Source of the DNA: Apostichopus japonicus
Lineage: Eukaryota > Echinodermata > Holothuroidea > Aspidochirotida > Stichopodidae
DNA: 64,000 nt
NCBI RefSeq assembly: GCF_037975245.1
Contig: NC_092576.1
Location: forward strand, 6,430,001 to 6,494,000
Direction: 5' to 3'
How positions within the stretch are numbered: the stretch's first letter is position 1; each line of letters opens with the position of its first letter. The translations under genes were made by a program, and so were the position numbers. Below are positions 48,735 to 58,980 of this stretch, piece by piece. The notes beneath the pieces were generated by a model. That model was given only the letters and a program-made list of their open reading frames with translations, was not told the DNA's origin and made no database searches.

Positions 48735-51700
48735 CAATCGACACACACACACGTATTTAAGGGTCACTGCACTAATGTATGTAGCCAGCTATAGTCGAAA
48801 AGGTTAATACCTTCCAACTGTTAAAGAAACATTTCATAGTAAAAGTACAATTGCTGGAACTCCAGCACTGTGTAGGTATTTTGTGTTATATCTATCATGG
48901 TTGCAGTTTAAGTCGTAGGAGCCAGCACTATACCCAGCAGCACGCAGGGATATCACCATGGGTGTTAGACCTATATATGCGAGTATATTTAATATAGAGT
49001 CTACCAGTTCTCCCTCTGTTAAGCCAGTGAGGGATTTATCCCATATTGCATGTGGCCCAAATATGATCTTTGGATGTAAGATGTGGGGGAATATTGTTTC
49101 TCAAATATGGAAAAACATGTAGCAGTCTTTTGTACACATTTGCAATATATAGACAATGTGAAATTTTTTACGTTAAAAACCAAACTTTTAGAAGTCTTCA
49201 GATTTGCTATGATAGAAAATAAGGATTTGACAATGTTGTTCCTTTTAAATGCAATATGTCTGCTCAACTGTCTTCCAAGACTCTTTAGGGACTAAACCAG
49301 TTATTAAGTTATTCTTTGCACTTTCTACTTATTAATAGTTTTCTCACAAAATGAATTTTTTTCCCCTTCTAATTTTACAGGATTGTTTAAGCTTTCTAGA
49401 ACAATATATAACCTGAAAACTTTCAGACCGTTTGAAAAATTGTAGATGTCCTATAAACATATTTAATGTTAAATTATATGAACCTGGTTGTCAAATTCTT
49501 AAAATCCTAATTTTACTCTAATGCATGTTAAATCAAATATATACTTTATTATACATATATCCACATTGCCCATGGCTAAATTTAAAGTAACCTGTAGCTA
49601 TTTTATACATAACGCCCTCTATTTTCAAGTCCATACTCTCAAGCAACAGAATTCTCTTACCCTATACTCCCCTCCCCCTTGCCCAAATCATACAATGTAT
49701 AGATGCTGTAGAAATGATGCTAATCGTGGGTTTATCATCCCATATACCATCCACCTTTGTTCTAGTTTGGTGCGGATTTTCACACGTTTTGAACTGCATA
49801 CACAGCAACATCCGTGACGGAGACAAAAGTACAGGGTGAATAATATATATGTCCATCAAATCTATAAATATAGGGCAAGTTATTTTACATGTGTTCGTCT
49901 ATCACCTCTGCATGAGCAGGCGACAGCCATGCTCGCCTGATATTCGATGCATACGTCCGTTCAAGCACCCCCGCCCTCGAAAAGGGGAAAAACCAATATC
50001 CTCTCTGATGTTATAACGGAAGAATTCCTCACGACTCGGGCAAGATCGCATCGATTATCTCGGAGAACGCCTGCCGCCTCTCTTGAAGAGGTGTCGTAAA
50101 TTAAAATTATTTTGGATTTTAGAGTGTCCAGAAAGATTGAAACAATTGGCAATCAAGTCATTCTAGCCAGGAGGAACAAGGTGTTAACGTCATGTGCGAG
50201 AGGGCATTGATTTTGCTGACCGATACAGACCAGTATTTAATTCCTCAGTTTTCACTGCCTGGTGTTATGTAGATGGTGATGTGTGTATGCTGTATAGTGT
50301 TGCAATGTACATACTGTGCAATTGAAACAGATGTGAACGGGCATGTATATCACTTGAGTTGGTATACAGGGGTGGAAGGGTGGGGGGGTAGGGGAAATGT
50401 TTGGCTGGTTTAAGTTACTCTACAGAAAGTTTTCTTAAATCAAATTGGGACTGTAGTTACATTCATTATCCAGTGGAAATAGTGCTAGTGTCAAATTAGT
50501 AAATCATATGATATGTATACATATTTATGCAGGCGTACATGCAAGGACACAGTGACATGATAAGGGACGCTACGACACCGCCTATTGAAATACTGGCTGT
50601 CAAATTACTAGCTGGTAATTGGCATGGCACAGACTCCTGCAGAACATATGTGACCTGTTTTGTGAACCTAATAATGATTATTTCCCCGGCAATGATGTAC
50701 CGTCCCTCATAAGTATGTACAGGAATGATCCTTCTCTGGCAAGTGGAGAAAGTTCTAGGGGTTGAAATTTCTTCTTCTCTCCGTCGTTTAGGAGATTGGA
50801 ATTTCTTAGCTGAAGGGTTGGTTATAAGATTTACTGTGTTCTGTGGTAGTAGTAGTAGTACTAGGTGCCAAGGAGCTGTTAGCAAACACCTCCAGTTTCC
50901 TGTGCTAGTTGACACACTCAGGCAGATTGGAATTTCCCACATTCAATTATCTTGAAAGTGTTACATTAAACTGTTAACACCGTGATTTTCACTCAACGCA
51001 AACAATTTAAAAAAAATAGCAACGGAAATTGTTGCACAGGATTGCCCCATGCGATAACGAGGGGGAGGAAAATGGAAAGCCTTATAAATGATGATGAAAT
51101 TAATATCGAAAGATTGGAAAGATTGTAAGGTATTTTGGGTTCAGCATGGGAAGAGTTTAATTTCTAAAAGATTGTCCTTACTGTTTCATAGATGTGACAT
51201 GATTTTGTATGTTCTAAGGCATACTGTGGTATATATCTGCTGTTAGGGAAATTTAGAAATTTATTGCAAAAGATGGAAATTGATAAAAAATTCAAGAAAT
51301 TAAAAAAATCATACAAATTGTGCAAGAGATAAATACATGTTAAATGACTAGACACAAAATACAATTTAGATAAAATTGAAATGAATAGATAGGAAATTAA
51401 TCAAATGAATGAATATTTAAATAATAACTGCAAATTATAAACAAAATATACTGACAAACAAAAAAGACAATAGATAAAAATGATACCAAAGATATAATTG
51501 AAATGAATAGATAGAAATGAAATGAAAATCAATGTAAGTAATATAGATTTGCTAATACAAAAGATAGAGCTAAAATTAATTGATGAGAATAGATAGAATT
51601 AAAAGATATAAAGGAAAATGCATAGAAACAAAAGAAACAAGAGAAATAGATACAGAATTAGCCATGAGGGAAGACAATAGATAACAATGAAAATTATTCA

Positions 51701-53170
51701 TAACCATAGATACAAATGAAATAAATAGAAATGAACATAACATAACATAACAATTACAATATACAGATTGCAATGGATAGGTGGAATCTAGGTAAAAATT
51801 TTACATTTCTGCTTTGTTCCAACATTTCCCTTTTTAAATAGGATTCCGTACTCCAGAGATAATCTTCATCTCTGGATAAAGTTTCAGTCCTCAATGTTTT
51901 AAGTTTTTCTTGCACTTGTAGTGAGTGAGGTTTTGCCTTTCTTTGTCCAGCGAGCAGTGCTTAGAGTTCAACATGTTTAGTCCCTGGAAGTAGCTACTAC
52001 TCCTACTCCTACCTAGCCTAGCCGGTTAGGACTTTGTATACCTGCTTCTTCTGTGGTGTGTATGGCAGCCTATGGTGGTGCTTGCTTGGTTTAGAGGAAC
52101 CTTTACTACACCCTAGAGGGACTTCTCTCTTCATAATCAGACAGCTTCTCCAATAAATCATAACTTTTAGGATGGCTGGATTGGCATTTTATGAGACAGT
52201 CTGTTCCAAGTAGTTGGAACAAAATGTCACATGATTACAGATTAGGCTAGTCCTAATAGGGACTAACTTAGGTGGGTGCACCTGGGAGTGATAATCAGGC
52301 CATGAAAGTTATGCGAGGTGACCTCTTAATGTTTATTCGATCTCTTGTATATATCATAAAAATCTTAAATCATTTTGTAAAACTGATAATCCTTTTGTCT
52401 TTTAATGTCTCTGTCACGACTTGATTCTCCTTTGGTTGCAGTCGAGTGTGTAATTGGTAATATATTAAATCTGTGGCTAGGCCGAGAGAGGCTAGCTTAT
52501 ATCCTGTGTTAGCAACAGGAGATGACACATGAGATTTCCCTTGGTAACCACTTTTTACGGGGCGGACTCTTGTATCTGTGATTAAATTCTTTCGAAATAA
52601 TTTCGAAAAGATAAGATGTGAATATAAATAGCTGAAATGATTATCCAACTATTAACATCCTCACCAGTGTTTGCGATGGATATTTGTGAAGCAAATGTTT
52701 TTCTTTTTTGTATGTGGAAATGTGTCTTATTTTGGTTATATCCTTCATTTTATGTCCAACTTTTGATAATTAAAGTTGAAAAACAAAATGAACACTTAGG
52801 CAAATAGCTAGGAAGTCTGGTTCCATTCGAATTCTGACCAAACATTTAAGGAGAGGCACAATACTCCTCCTGTCTAGTACATTGTGAAGTCTTTGTTCAC
52901 ATAGGCTGTAGGACCAGGGTAAAGGGTATGGGGGGGGGGAGGCATGTTAACACCCAAAGGCAGGTATTGATTGTATTGCTTAAAAGCAGTAACCAGATAG
53001 TCATTCATTGTATCTGCTAAGCATTCTGAATACATTTCTTGTGGATGTTAAGAAAGTGTAGTTTCCTTTAAATGAAAACAAAATAAAAAATGGAATCACA
53101 GAAGATCTTCTCTTACTTGACATGACATTTTGACTGTTTTCTTTAAAGTAGCTGACAAGCGTTTCAAAAG
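48735..53170. other. Non-coding sequence, no supported gene
   Basis: The 148-codon - strand frame at 50496-50942 shows no domain, signal peptide or splice context that I can defend. Positions 49990-50100 are slightly GC-richer. Positions 51360-51780 are A-rich with degenerate GAAATGAATAGATAG repeats. Confidence 0.6.
51360..51780 (+). repeat. A-rich degenerate GAAATGAATAGATAG repeats
   Basis: Several imperfect occurrences of TTGAAATGAATAGATAG and GAATAGATAGAA within about 420 bp of very A-rich sequence. Confidence 0.6.
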
Positions 53171-53173
53171 ACA

Positions 53174-53187
53174 GTTTCCATGGCAAC
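53174..53187 (+). promoter_or_regulatory. RFX X-box-like palindrome
   Basis: GTTTCCATGGCAAC differs from the X-box consensus GTNRCC-N2-RGYAAC at one position. It lies 847 bp upstream of ephrin exon 2. Confidence 0.4.
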
Positions 53188-53551
53188 ATCAGTTCCTCAC
53201 GGAAAATATACACCAATTTTGTTCCTCTGGTAAAGGATAATTTTGTAGAGGGGGGTACACTGGTAATGTAAGAGGTTCTTCTTCATGTGCTTAGAAATGT
53301 ATCAATCAATCTGTTGAAATTTTTGATACCTGTTTGTAATTTGAAATGTTTCTTTCTTTGGATAGCTTAGAATTACAAGCTTAGTGCGGGGGGGCCCTTG
53401 GTGGTGGGAGTGAAAGAGGTGATTCATCCAGATGGTGGACTAGGAGATGAAGAAGAACTTGAAAATCAACAACCCTTTAACCTTTCATTGAACTCTCAGT
53501 ATGACATTTGGTTAACTAACAGTTTTTTTCAATAGGACTATGTAAACTTTG

Positions 53552-53567
53552 CAAATAGAGGGCGCTA
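53552..53567 (+). promoter_or_regulatory. CTCF-core-like motif
   Basis: CAAATAGAGGGCGCTA matches 14 of 16 positions of the CTCF consensus CCASYAGRKGGCRSYR, including all of the last eleven. It lies 467 bp upstream of ephrin exon 2. Confidence 0.45.
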
Positions 53568-53569
53568 AT

Positions 53570-54033
53570 CACTTTTGAAAGTAGAATAGAATTCTGCAGT
53601 GTTGTAAATGCATAACTTTGTGTTATATAGATCCATATAGTAACACTACTTTACTGTACATATAGGGAATTGTTTTTTCTTGTTTTTTTTAAACCTTACA
53701 GGAAAAGGTTTCAATATTGCAATTTGTAGAGTAAACCTTTCAAAGATATAAATCTGACTTGTTATTTATTGGAATATTTTCTCTTTTTGGCTGATTTGAG
53801 TTCATATCGGATGTAAAAATTTATCAATTTCAGAGATGATTTACAAGTAACATAAGAACTTGTTTGCACCTGCAGTTAGCAAACAAACTCTCAATAATTT
53901 TGTTTTTTTCTGCTGATTTATTCTTTTGCCAGATATTTTGCTGTATTCTTTGTTCCATCATGTTCCACCCTTTGCTTGAGTCCAGAAGTTGATAATTAAT
54001 TTCCATACATACATTCTTCTTTCCGTCTTACAG
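53570..54033. other. Intronic sequence immediately upstream of ephrin exon 2
   Basis: AT-rich with T tracts, ending in the pyrimidine-rich acceptor of exon 2. No coding signal. Confidence 0.8.
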
Positions 54034-54320
54034 CAACGGTCCGGACGGTTACAGGATCGAAGCCAGCATCAATGACGTGATCGACATAGTCTGCCCTCGT
54101 ATCAACGACACCTTCCAGCCGGATCGAGCACAGTACCACAAGTTCACGCAGGTGACCAAGTCCGGTTACGACAACTGTAATCTCGCCATGGGCGGCGGAA
54201 AGACGCTCTTGAGATGTAACCGGCCGTTTGTAGAAAATCAACTTCGGTTACTCTTCCAAGAACACACCACGTATCCCGGCGATCCCATCTTCAAGCACGG
54301 CCGAGATTATTACTTCATAA
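54034..54320 (+). CDS. Efn: Ephrin exon 2: main part of the Eph-binding domain
   Basis: 287 nt: one base finishing a split codon, 95 codons, and one base starting the next. The acceptor is TTCCGTCTTACAG and the donor GTAAGT. The translation carries ephrin landmarks in order: YRIEASINDVIDIVCPR (first conserved Cys), SGYDNC (second Cys), LLRCNRP (third Cys) and GRDYYFI just before the donor. The family equivalents are D-x-L/I-D-I-x-C-P, C-N-R-P and G-x-x-Y-Y/F-x-I. The size is close to exon 2 of vertebrate ephrins (about 290 nt). One N-glycosylation sequon, NDT, lies at residues 24-26. The expected GH receptor-binding loop follows FQEH and reads TTYPGDPIF, diverging from the hydrophobic vertebrate loops. 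The exon is visibly richer in G+C and CpG than the other exons and the introns. Because it begins with the third base of a codon, intron 1 is phase 2. Confidence 0.95.
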
Positions 54321-55326
54321 GTAAGTTTTGAATCCGGTTCATTCCTTCCTTCTTCGTGCAAACTTAAAGAAACCGAAAACGGGAATGAGATATTTCAAAC
54401 AATATTCAAACTTCCCGGTCGGTGTTTGTTGGACTTTAACATAACAAGAAACTCAAAGAAAAACAAATGTCATTTCCCAGAGCACTTTTATCTGTGAGTA
54501 GCACGACAGGTTCGTTTAATAACCAGCTAAAAAAAATATAAAAAATTCTGAAACTTCCAAAAGAATTCCCACATATATTAAAAAACTCAAGGCCATCTTT
54601 TTCACAAGTTGTAAATTTCAAATCGACTGTAAACACTCCGCCATTGCACTGAGTGCGAACAAAACTAAATTTTAGTGGCTATTCTTTCATTTATCGAGTC
54701 GTTAAATACCTTTTGGTTAGAACTCTGAGGCTATCAGGAAGTTTAATTGTTCACAGTCCTTTCTTCTTTTGGATTGTGTACCAGTTTCGATTCTGTTTGT
54801 CTTCGCTGTTGCGAAAAAACAAGCCTTGTTTTTCGGAACAATTAGGCCAAGGTCTGACCTTTAATTTGAAGAAACATAAAAGTGCAAAAACAGTACAGAA
54901 ACCAAAAATAAGGAGAAAAAAGGGGGAAATTGAATTATTATTGCATAATCGTCGTCACCCAGGCGTGTAGAAGTTTAAAATCAAAGGTGTCCGTCATGTT
55001 AGCCACTCGCTGGAATCTTAACCAGTCTTTGACGCTTAAAAATTCTGATTGACGTTTGAATGAACCTTAAGTAGATTAAATGCTTCTGAGAGGTAAAAGT
55101 TAAATATTTGCTTTATTTTTGTTAGCAAAGTTAGTAGTTCAAGAGCCATGGCTAATAGTTTAACAGGTTATTAACAAAAGGAAATTTGAAATTCTTTACA
55201 TTCTGTCCCAGTTTTCCCATGATTATGCCTCTGTGATTGACTTGTAAGCTGAAGGTTTTTCTTTCCTTGTCTGTCTGTCTTGGCCTCATTTAATTTGTAC
55301 TTCTTCTCCTTTCTTTTTTATTTTGT

Positions 55327-55341
55327 GGGGGGGGGGGGGGG
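55327..55341 (+). repeat. Poly(G) tract of 15
   Basis: Uninterrupted run of 15 G in ephrin intron 2, one of several G or C runs of 12 or more in this window. Confidence 0.95.
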
Positions 55342-55792
55342 TTAGTTTCTCTCAAGTTCTATTCTAGAATTGGTGGAGTTTAATGAGTTAACTTAAAAAA
55401 GAAAAATGTCAAAAAGTTTGCCCGGGGCAATGCTTTTATAGCTCGCAAAGTCAAAAGTGTTAAGTTTTGCTTTTCGGTACCATTTTGTTTAAGTTTTAGT
55501 TTTTTTATATATTTGTATATATTTTATTGGGGGAAACACAAGGTTTGAATAGTTTCAGAGAAACACCAGGAATATGAGAAATTCTGATTTTTGGCCTTGG
55601 CTTTAAAAGAAAGCCAAGATTAGCCAATTCTAAATCTTTGACAAATTTGTCTATTTATTCAAAAGATTTTTAATTGACACTTGGAAACAGGTGCTTTGAT
55701 AATGATTATTTCTGATTGATTCCAACTCATTGAACACCACATTGATTGAAGGCTGTTAGGAAATTAGATGTAGCTATACTGACAGGAGGGAT

Positions 55793-56207
55793 ATGGTGAA
55801 TGGGGAGGGGATGATGGGTGGATGGGGGTGATGGGACGATGGGGTGATGGAGGTGGGACTATGGGGTGATGGGACAGTGGGGGTGATGGGACAGTGGGGG
55901 TGATGGGACAGTGGGGGTGATGGGACAAAGAGGTGATGAGACAGTGGGAGGGATGGGACAATGGGGGGGATTATGGGCGATTGGACAGAAGGGGTGATGG
56001 GACAATGGGGTGATGGGACAGTGAGGGGAGTGATGGGACAATAGGATGATGGGACAGTGGGGAGAGTTATGGGACAGTCCAGTGATGGGACAATGGGGTG
56101 ATCGGACAATGGCATGATGGGACAATTAGGTGAAGGGATGATGGGACAGTGGGGTGATGGGACAATGGGGTGATGGGACAATTATGGTGATGGGACGCAG
56201 ATGAGGG
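55793..56207. repeat. Minisatellite, about 16-bp unit, in ephrin intron 2
   Basis: About 415 bp of imperfect copies of a 15-17 bp unit close to GGTGATGGGACAATGG. The best copies (55864-55925) are nearly identical, and later ones vary at the AATG/AGTG positions. On the - strand it reads as open frames of His-Pro-Ile-Val-Pro-Ser type, which are repeat artefacts and not genes. The + strand is purine-rich with many GGG runs. Confidence 0.9.
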
Positions 56208-56354
56208 ATAGGGGGATCAAGGGTTCAACCATTTTGTTGTTATGTGGGAGGACGGAATGACAGATATTGAAACGTCTGGTCAATCTTTCGAGACTACATC
56301 TGAGATATGTGCCTCCATTTATAATGTTCTTTTGTTCTTTTCTCGTTTCCATAG

Positions 56355-56459
56355 CAACTGCAGATGGTACAGAAGATGGTATTGATCAAAGTCAGGGTGG
56401 CCTATGCAGTTCACACTACATGAAGTTGCTAGTACATGTGATTGGGGATGGCATCACAG
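56355..56459 (+). CDS. Efn: Ephrin exon 3: end of the Eph-binding domain
   Basis: 105 nt, phase 1 at both ends. The acceptor is GTTTCCATAG and the donor GTAATA, one base off the strongest consensus. With the split codons it encodes TTADGTEDGIDQSQGGLCSS and then HYMKLLVHVIGDGIT. This matches the typical ephrin segment S-x-G-x-x-x-G-x-D-x-x-x-G-G-x-C, with its fourth conserved Cys, followed by the closing M-K-L-L-V beta strand. The reading frame joins exon 2 without a break. Read through, the following intron meets a stop after five codons, so retaining it would give a truncated protein with no anchor. The exon length is a multiple of three, but skipping it would delete the fourth cysteine and the last strand, so a skipped form is unlikely to fold normally. 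Confidence 0.93.
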
Positions 56460-57260
56460 GTAATAAAGAATAAAACACAACAAATTAAATAACCTCAATA
56501 AATAGATCTTCGCTCTCCCTATCCGGTCATGCTTAAAGAAACCACTCAAGATTTCAGTTTTGTGGCTTGCTAATATTGTCAGTCTGTGAAAGAAAAATCG
56601 TGAACAGCAATTTGTTTTTTCACTTCTGTCGCTTATTTGTAATGTTCAATCCATTCATAAAAGAATAAAAAAGGTCATTTTGGAAGGGAAAAAAGACAGA
56701 AAGAAAGAAGGGCCGGTATTTTTTAATTGCGATAAGCCCAGAATCGAAAGAGGTGAAAATAACCTCCTGGTGATAAAGTCACTTTAGACCATCTGTGAAT
56801 TATGAAAGAGAGGTGATTGGGTCAAGTCATGAAAGGTGACCAGGAATGTGGTCATACTACTTGCCAGACAATCTTCATCAAAATTTGCTAACAGCATATA
56901 TCTGTCAGTACTGAAAGAATTGATGTAGGCAAACAAGGAAATAACTCGTGATAATATGATCCTTGGGGGGGGGGGCAGGTACAGGGGGTAAAACCTTAGG
57001 ACATGGGGTGAATGATGGGGCCCAAACAAAATATGGGATAAGGAATATATTCTCACTTTCATAATATGCTGAAGGACAAATGAAGGCTTAAAGGAAATAT
57101 GAAGTAAGGGGATGAGGGGGGGGTGGAGAGGGGGGGCTATTGTTGTCTCAGAGGGCAAGCCCTGGCTGTCAATGCACTTGCTGCCATGGGATTTGGCAAA
57201 ACAAGTTGTAAAAAGAGATAATGCTTTAATAATAATATTCTCATTTTAATATTCCTTCAG
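56460..57260 (+). other. Ephrin intron 3 (801 bp)
   Basis: From donor GTAATA to acceptor TATTCCTTCAG. It contains G-rich stretches at about 56965-57010 and 57109-57137 with several GGG runs close together, and otherwise nothing I can name. A - strand open frame at 56784-57158 arises over these tracts and shows no family signature. Confidence 0.8.
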
Positions 57261-57407
57261 GTATTCCATCGTCAAGTCGACCCACAACGAGAGATAGATA
57301 TAATTCACCAACAACTTTGCTTCCAGTCTCCCGAAGCATATCAACTACATCTCCAAAAGCATCTACAAAATTAGAAACAACTGTTAAACCCACCAGAAGA
57401 AAACCTA
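57261..57407 (+). CDS. Efn: Ephrin exon 4: Ser/Thr/Pro-rich stalk
   Basis: 147 nt, phase 1 at both ends. The acceptor is TATTCCTTCAG and the donor GTAAGT. It encodes about 49 residues (131-179 of the visible protein), dominated by Ser, Thr, Pro, Lys and Arg, with no cysteine and no predicted fold. This fits the juxtamembrane linker of ephrins, which varies between family members and is often a target for O-glycosylation and shedding. No N-glycosylation sequon is present (the NSP triplet does not qualify). It ends in a basic cluster, RRKP. It was identified by its splice sites and by frame continuity between exon 3 and exon 5, not by similarity, so it is less certain than exons 2 and 3. Length and phase allow it to be skipped without changing frame. 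Confidence 0.82.
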
Positions 57408-57901
57408 GTAAGTAGAAATGGAGATATGTGGCCTGACGAGGGGTGGTGGGGTTGGTAGGGAGGGGTTGGTGGAGGTGGCGAGGGGTGGTGGAGGCGGTGT
57501 GGGGTGGTGGAGGATTGGCCTCCTGGCCGACTGGTTTGGAATTGTGCTCCAATTCTCTCTTGGTTGTGAAAAGTGTTAGTATTTTCCATGGCACAGAGTG
57601 TGCAGCTTTGATTCAAGGCACTAGCACTGTTGGTTGGAGCGCCTCTTTTGCACCTCGGATGGCCCCTTCCTTACCCCTTCCAAACACCTTGAGCACCTAA
57701 AGTTTTGACCACAGACTTAGTAATGGAAATGGTAATACCTTTAAAAAAAAAGGAAAAAAAAAGTAAAACATAATTTCATTGAGGTTGGTGTAAAATTGAA
57801 ACTATTTTGACAGCCCATTGATGAGTGTTAAGTTGACTGTATGTTTCCTTCTCACCAGTTGCTTAATCGGTTGACATTTCTTTGTTCTTTTCCTTCCCCA
57901 G
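57408..57901 (+). other. Ephrin intron 4 (494 bp) with GGT/GGA-rich tract
   Basis: From donor GTAAGT to acceptor CTTCCCCAG. Positions 57437-57518 are a degenerate GGGTGGTGGA-type G-rich tract, which could form G-quadruplexes on the coding strand and so affect splicing of exons 4 and 5. The remainder is unremarkable. Open frames over the tract on both strands are low-complexity artefacts. Confidence 0.8.
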
Positions 57902-58035
57902 TAGACAAAAAACCCAACGAATCCAGTGGCAACGATCCATACACCGGGGACGGTGATAGTAAATCGAGCAACCACAGACTATCATGGACAATACTACTCC
58001 TATGCACAACCATCGCTTTCGTCAGGTGGTTCTGA
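57902..58035 (+). CDS. Efn: Ephrin exon 5: GPI-attachment signal and stop
   Basis: 134 nt from the acceptor TTCCTTCCCCAG to TGA at 58033-58035. It encodes residues 180-223: a polar Gly/Ser/Asp/Asn-rich segment, then SWTILLLCTTIAFVRWF and stop. A polar spacer rich in small residues, a hydrophobic run of about 12 residues at the very end and no cytosolic tail is the usual layout of a GPI signal. Candidate attachment residues are the small ones around 195-203 (G195, G197, S199, S201, S202, N203). One sequon, NES, lies at 185-187. The alternative is a very short transmembrane anchor with three residues after it; an ephrin-B type is excluded unless a different last exon is used. The frame joins exon 4 through the split codon ATA. 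Confidence 0.88.
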
Positions 58036-58398
58036 AGGGGGGAGGGCGATAGATGGATATTATAATGACTGTGCCTAGATGAAATAACATGTGAATGGGA
58101 TGGTTAACGATAGCAGGAACAGAACAAATGGCAAAATGAACTGCGAACTGTTCTTGGGGAATCTAACTCGGTGGAAGTCGCTTGAGTTTTTTCAGAAATT
58201 ACGGAGATATGCAAAAAGGAAGAATCGATTTGACGACGAAGTTTGACGACCGTCATTTATCGAAGGAAAAAGGAATGAAAAAGCAATACAGAGCTACAGG
58301 TTCTGATAGGCAGCCTCGAGAAGATGTATATATGATTAAATCATCAATTTCTGGGATTGTTCTCTACTCGCACGATTCAATTTTCCGGACGAGGCCTA

Positions 58399-58560
58399 GT
58401 CATTCAGCAAATATTTCCATGAAATATGGTGAACCGTGAACTTTTCAGCAGCTTGGCAAACATTCCTGCCAGTGATATCCGCCGACATGGAAACCGTCGA
58501 GTGGCACAAAACCACTCAGCAAATATGTCTCTGCGTGAACGTTTACCGTGAACTCTCACT
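58399..58560 (+). repeat. Degenerate tandem duplication in the ephrin 3' UTR
   Basis: Two copies about 112 bp apart. Each has an AYTCAGCAAATAT core (58401 and 58513) followed within about 35 bp by ACCGTGAAC. A third ACCGTGAA lies near 58589. The copies have diverged, so the duplication is not recent. Confidence 0.6.
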
Positions 58561-58974
58561 GGAGTAGCCCAATTGCCCCCAAATACAAACGTTCACCGTG
58601 AAGTTGATCAGGATTTTGTGGACTTAAGCTAAGTGGGCAATAGACTGAAGAGCCATTGGTATGTGTGGTTGCCTGAAGGACTATCACTGCTAAAGACCGG
58701 TTTTACATTGACTTTATACAGTCCAACCAGGTAGCCCACACTTCTGGAAAAAAAGTCACAGGTTTGACTTCCGTCACCTGTTTCCTTGAGATATATTTTC
58801 CCGCTAACGGAAATACACTGCGAAGGTACCTGAATAGCTCACAACCAATCGGGCAAAAGGTGTCCGAGACAACAACCAATCAAAACGCGGAAGAAATTAA
58901 TCTGCAGGATATCCGACTCATAGTGTTCAAGTGAAAACATTTTCCTGATCACATATTGAGTTTTTCCTTCTCAA

Positions 58975-58980
58975 AATAAA
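58975..58980 (+). other. Candidate polyadenylation signal (AATAAA)
   Basis: First AATAAA hexamer after the ephrin stop codon, 940 bp downstream. A second one at 59234-59239 is equally plausible. No cDNA evidence is available here to choose between them. Confidence 0.4.

Larger units (their letters stand above)
54321..56354 (+). other. Ephrin intron 2 (2034 bp)
   Basis: Runs from donor GTAAGT to acceptor TTTCCATAG. The first 1.4 kb has no feature beyond a 15-base G tract at 55327-55341. A GGTGATGGGACA-type minisatellite fills 55793-56207, ending about 150 bp before exon 3. The open frame at 54653-54970 resembles no family known to me. Confidence 0.85.

Noticed and set aside
50496-50942. 148-codon - strand open frame, the longest in the window
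   Set aside because: No recognisable domain or motif, no flanking splice signals, and a + strand frame is also open across it. Length alone is not enough in 64 kb on six frames.
55774-56181. Three overlapping - strand open frames of His/Pro/Ser/Ile repeats
   Set aside because: They are translations of the intron 2 minisatellite, open in several frames only because the unit lacks stops.
57241-57616. - strand Pro/Thr/His-rich open frames overlapping ephrin exon 4 and intron 4
   Set aside because: Antisense shadows of the Ser/Thr stalk exon and of the G-rich intronic tract.
58182-58439. 85-codon open frame after the ephrin stop
   Set aside because: Lies in the 3' UTR, has no recognisable features and no splice support.
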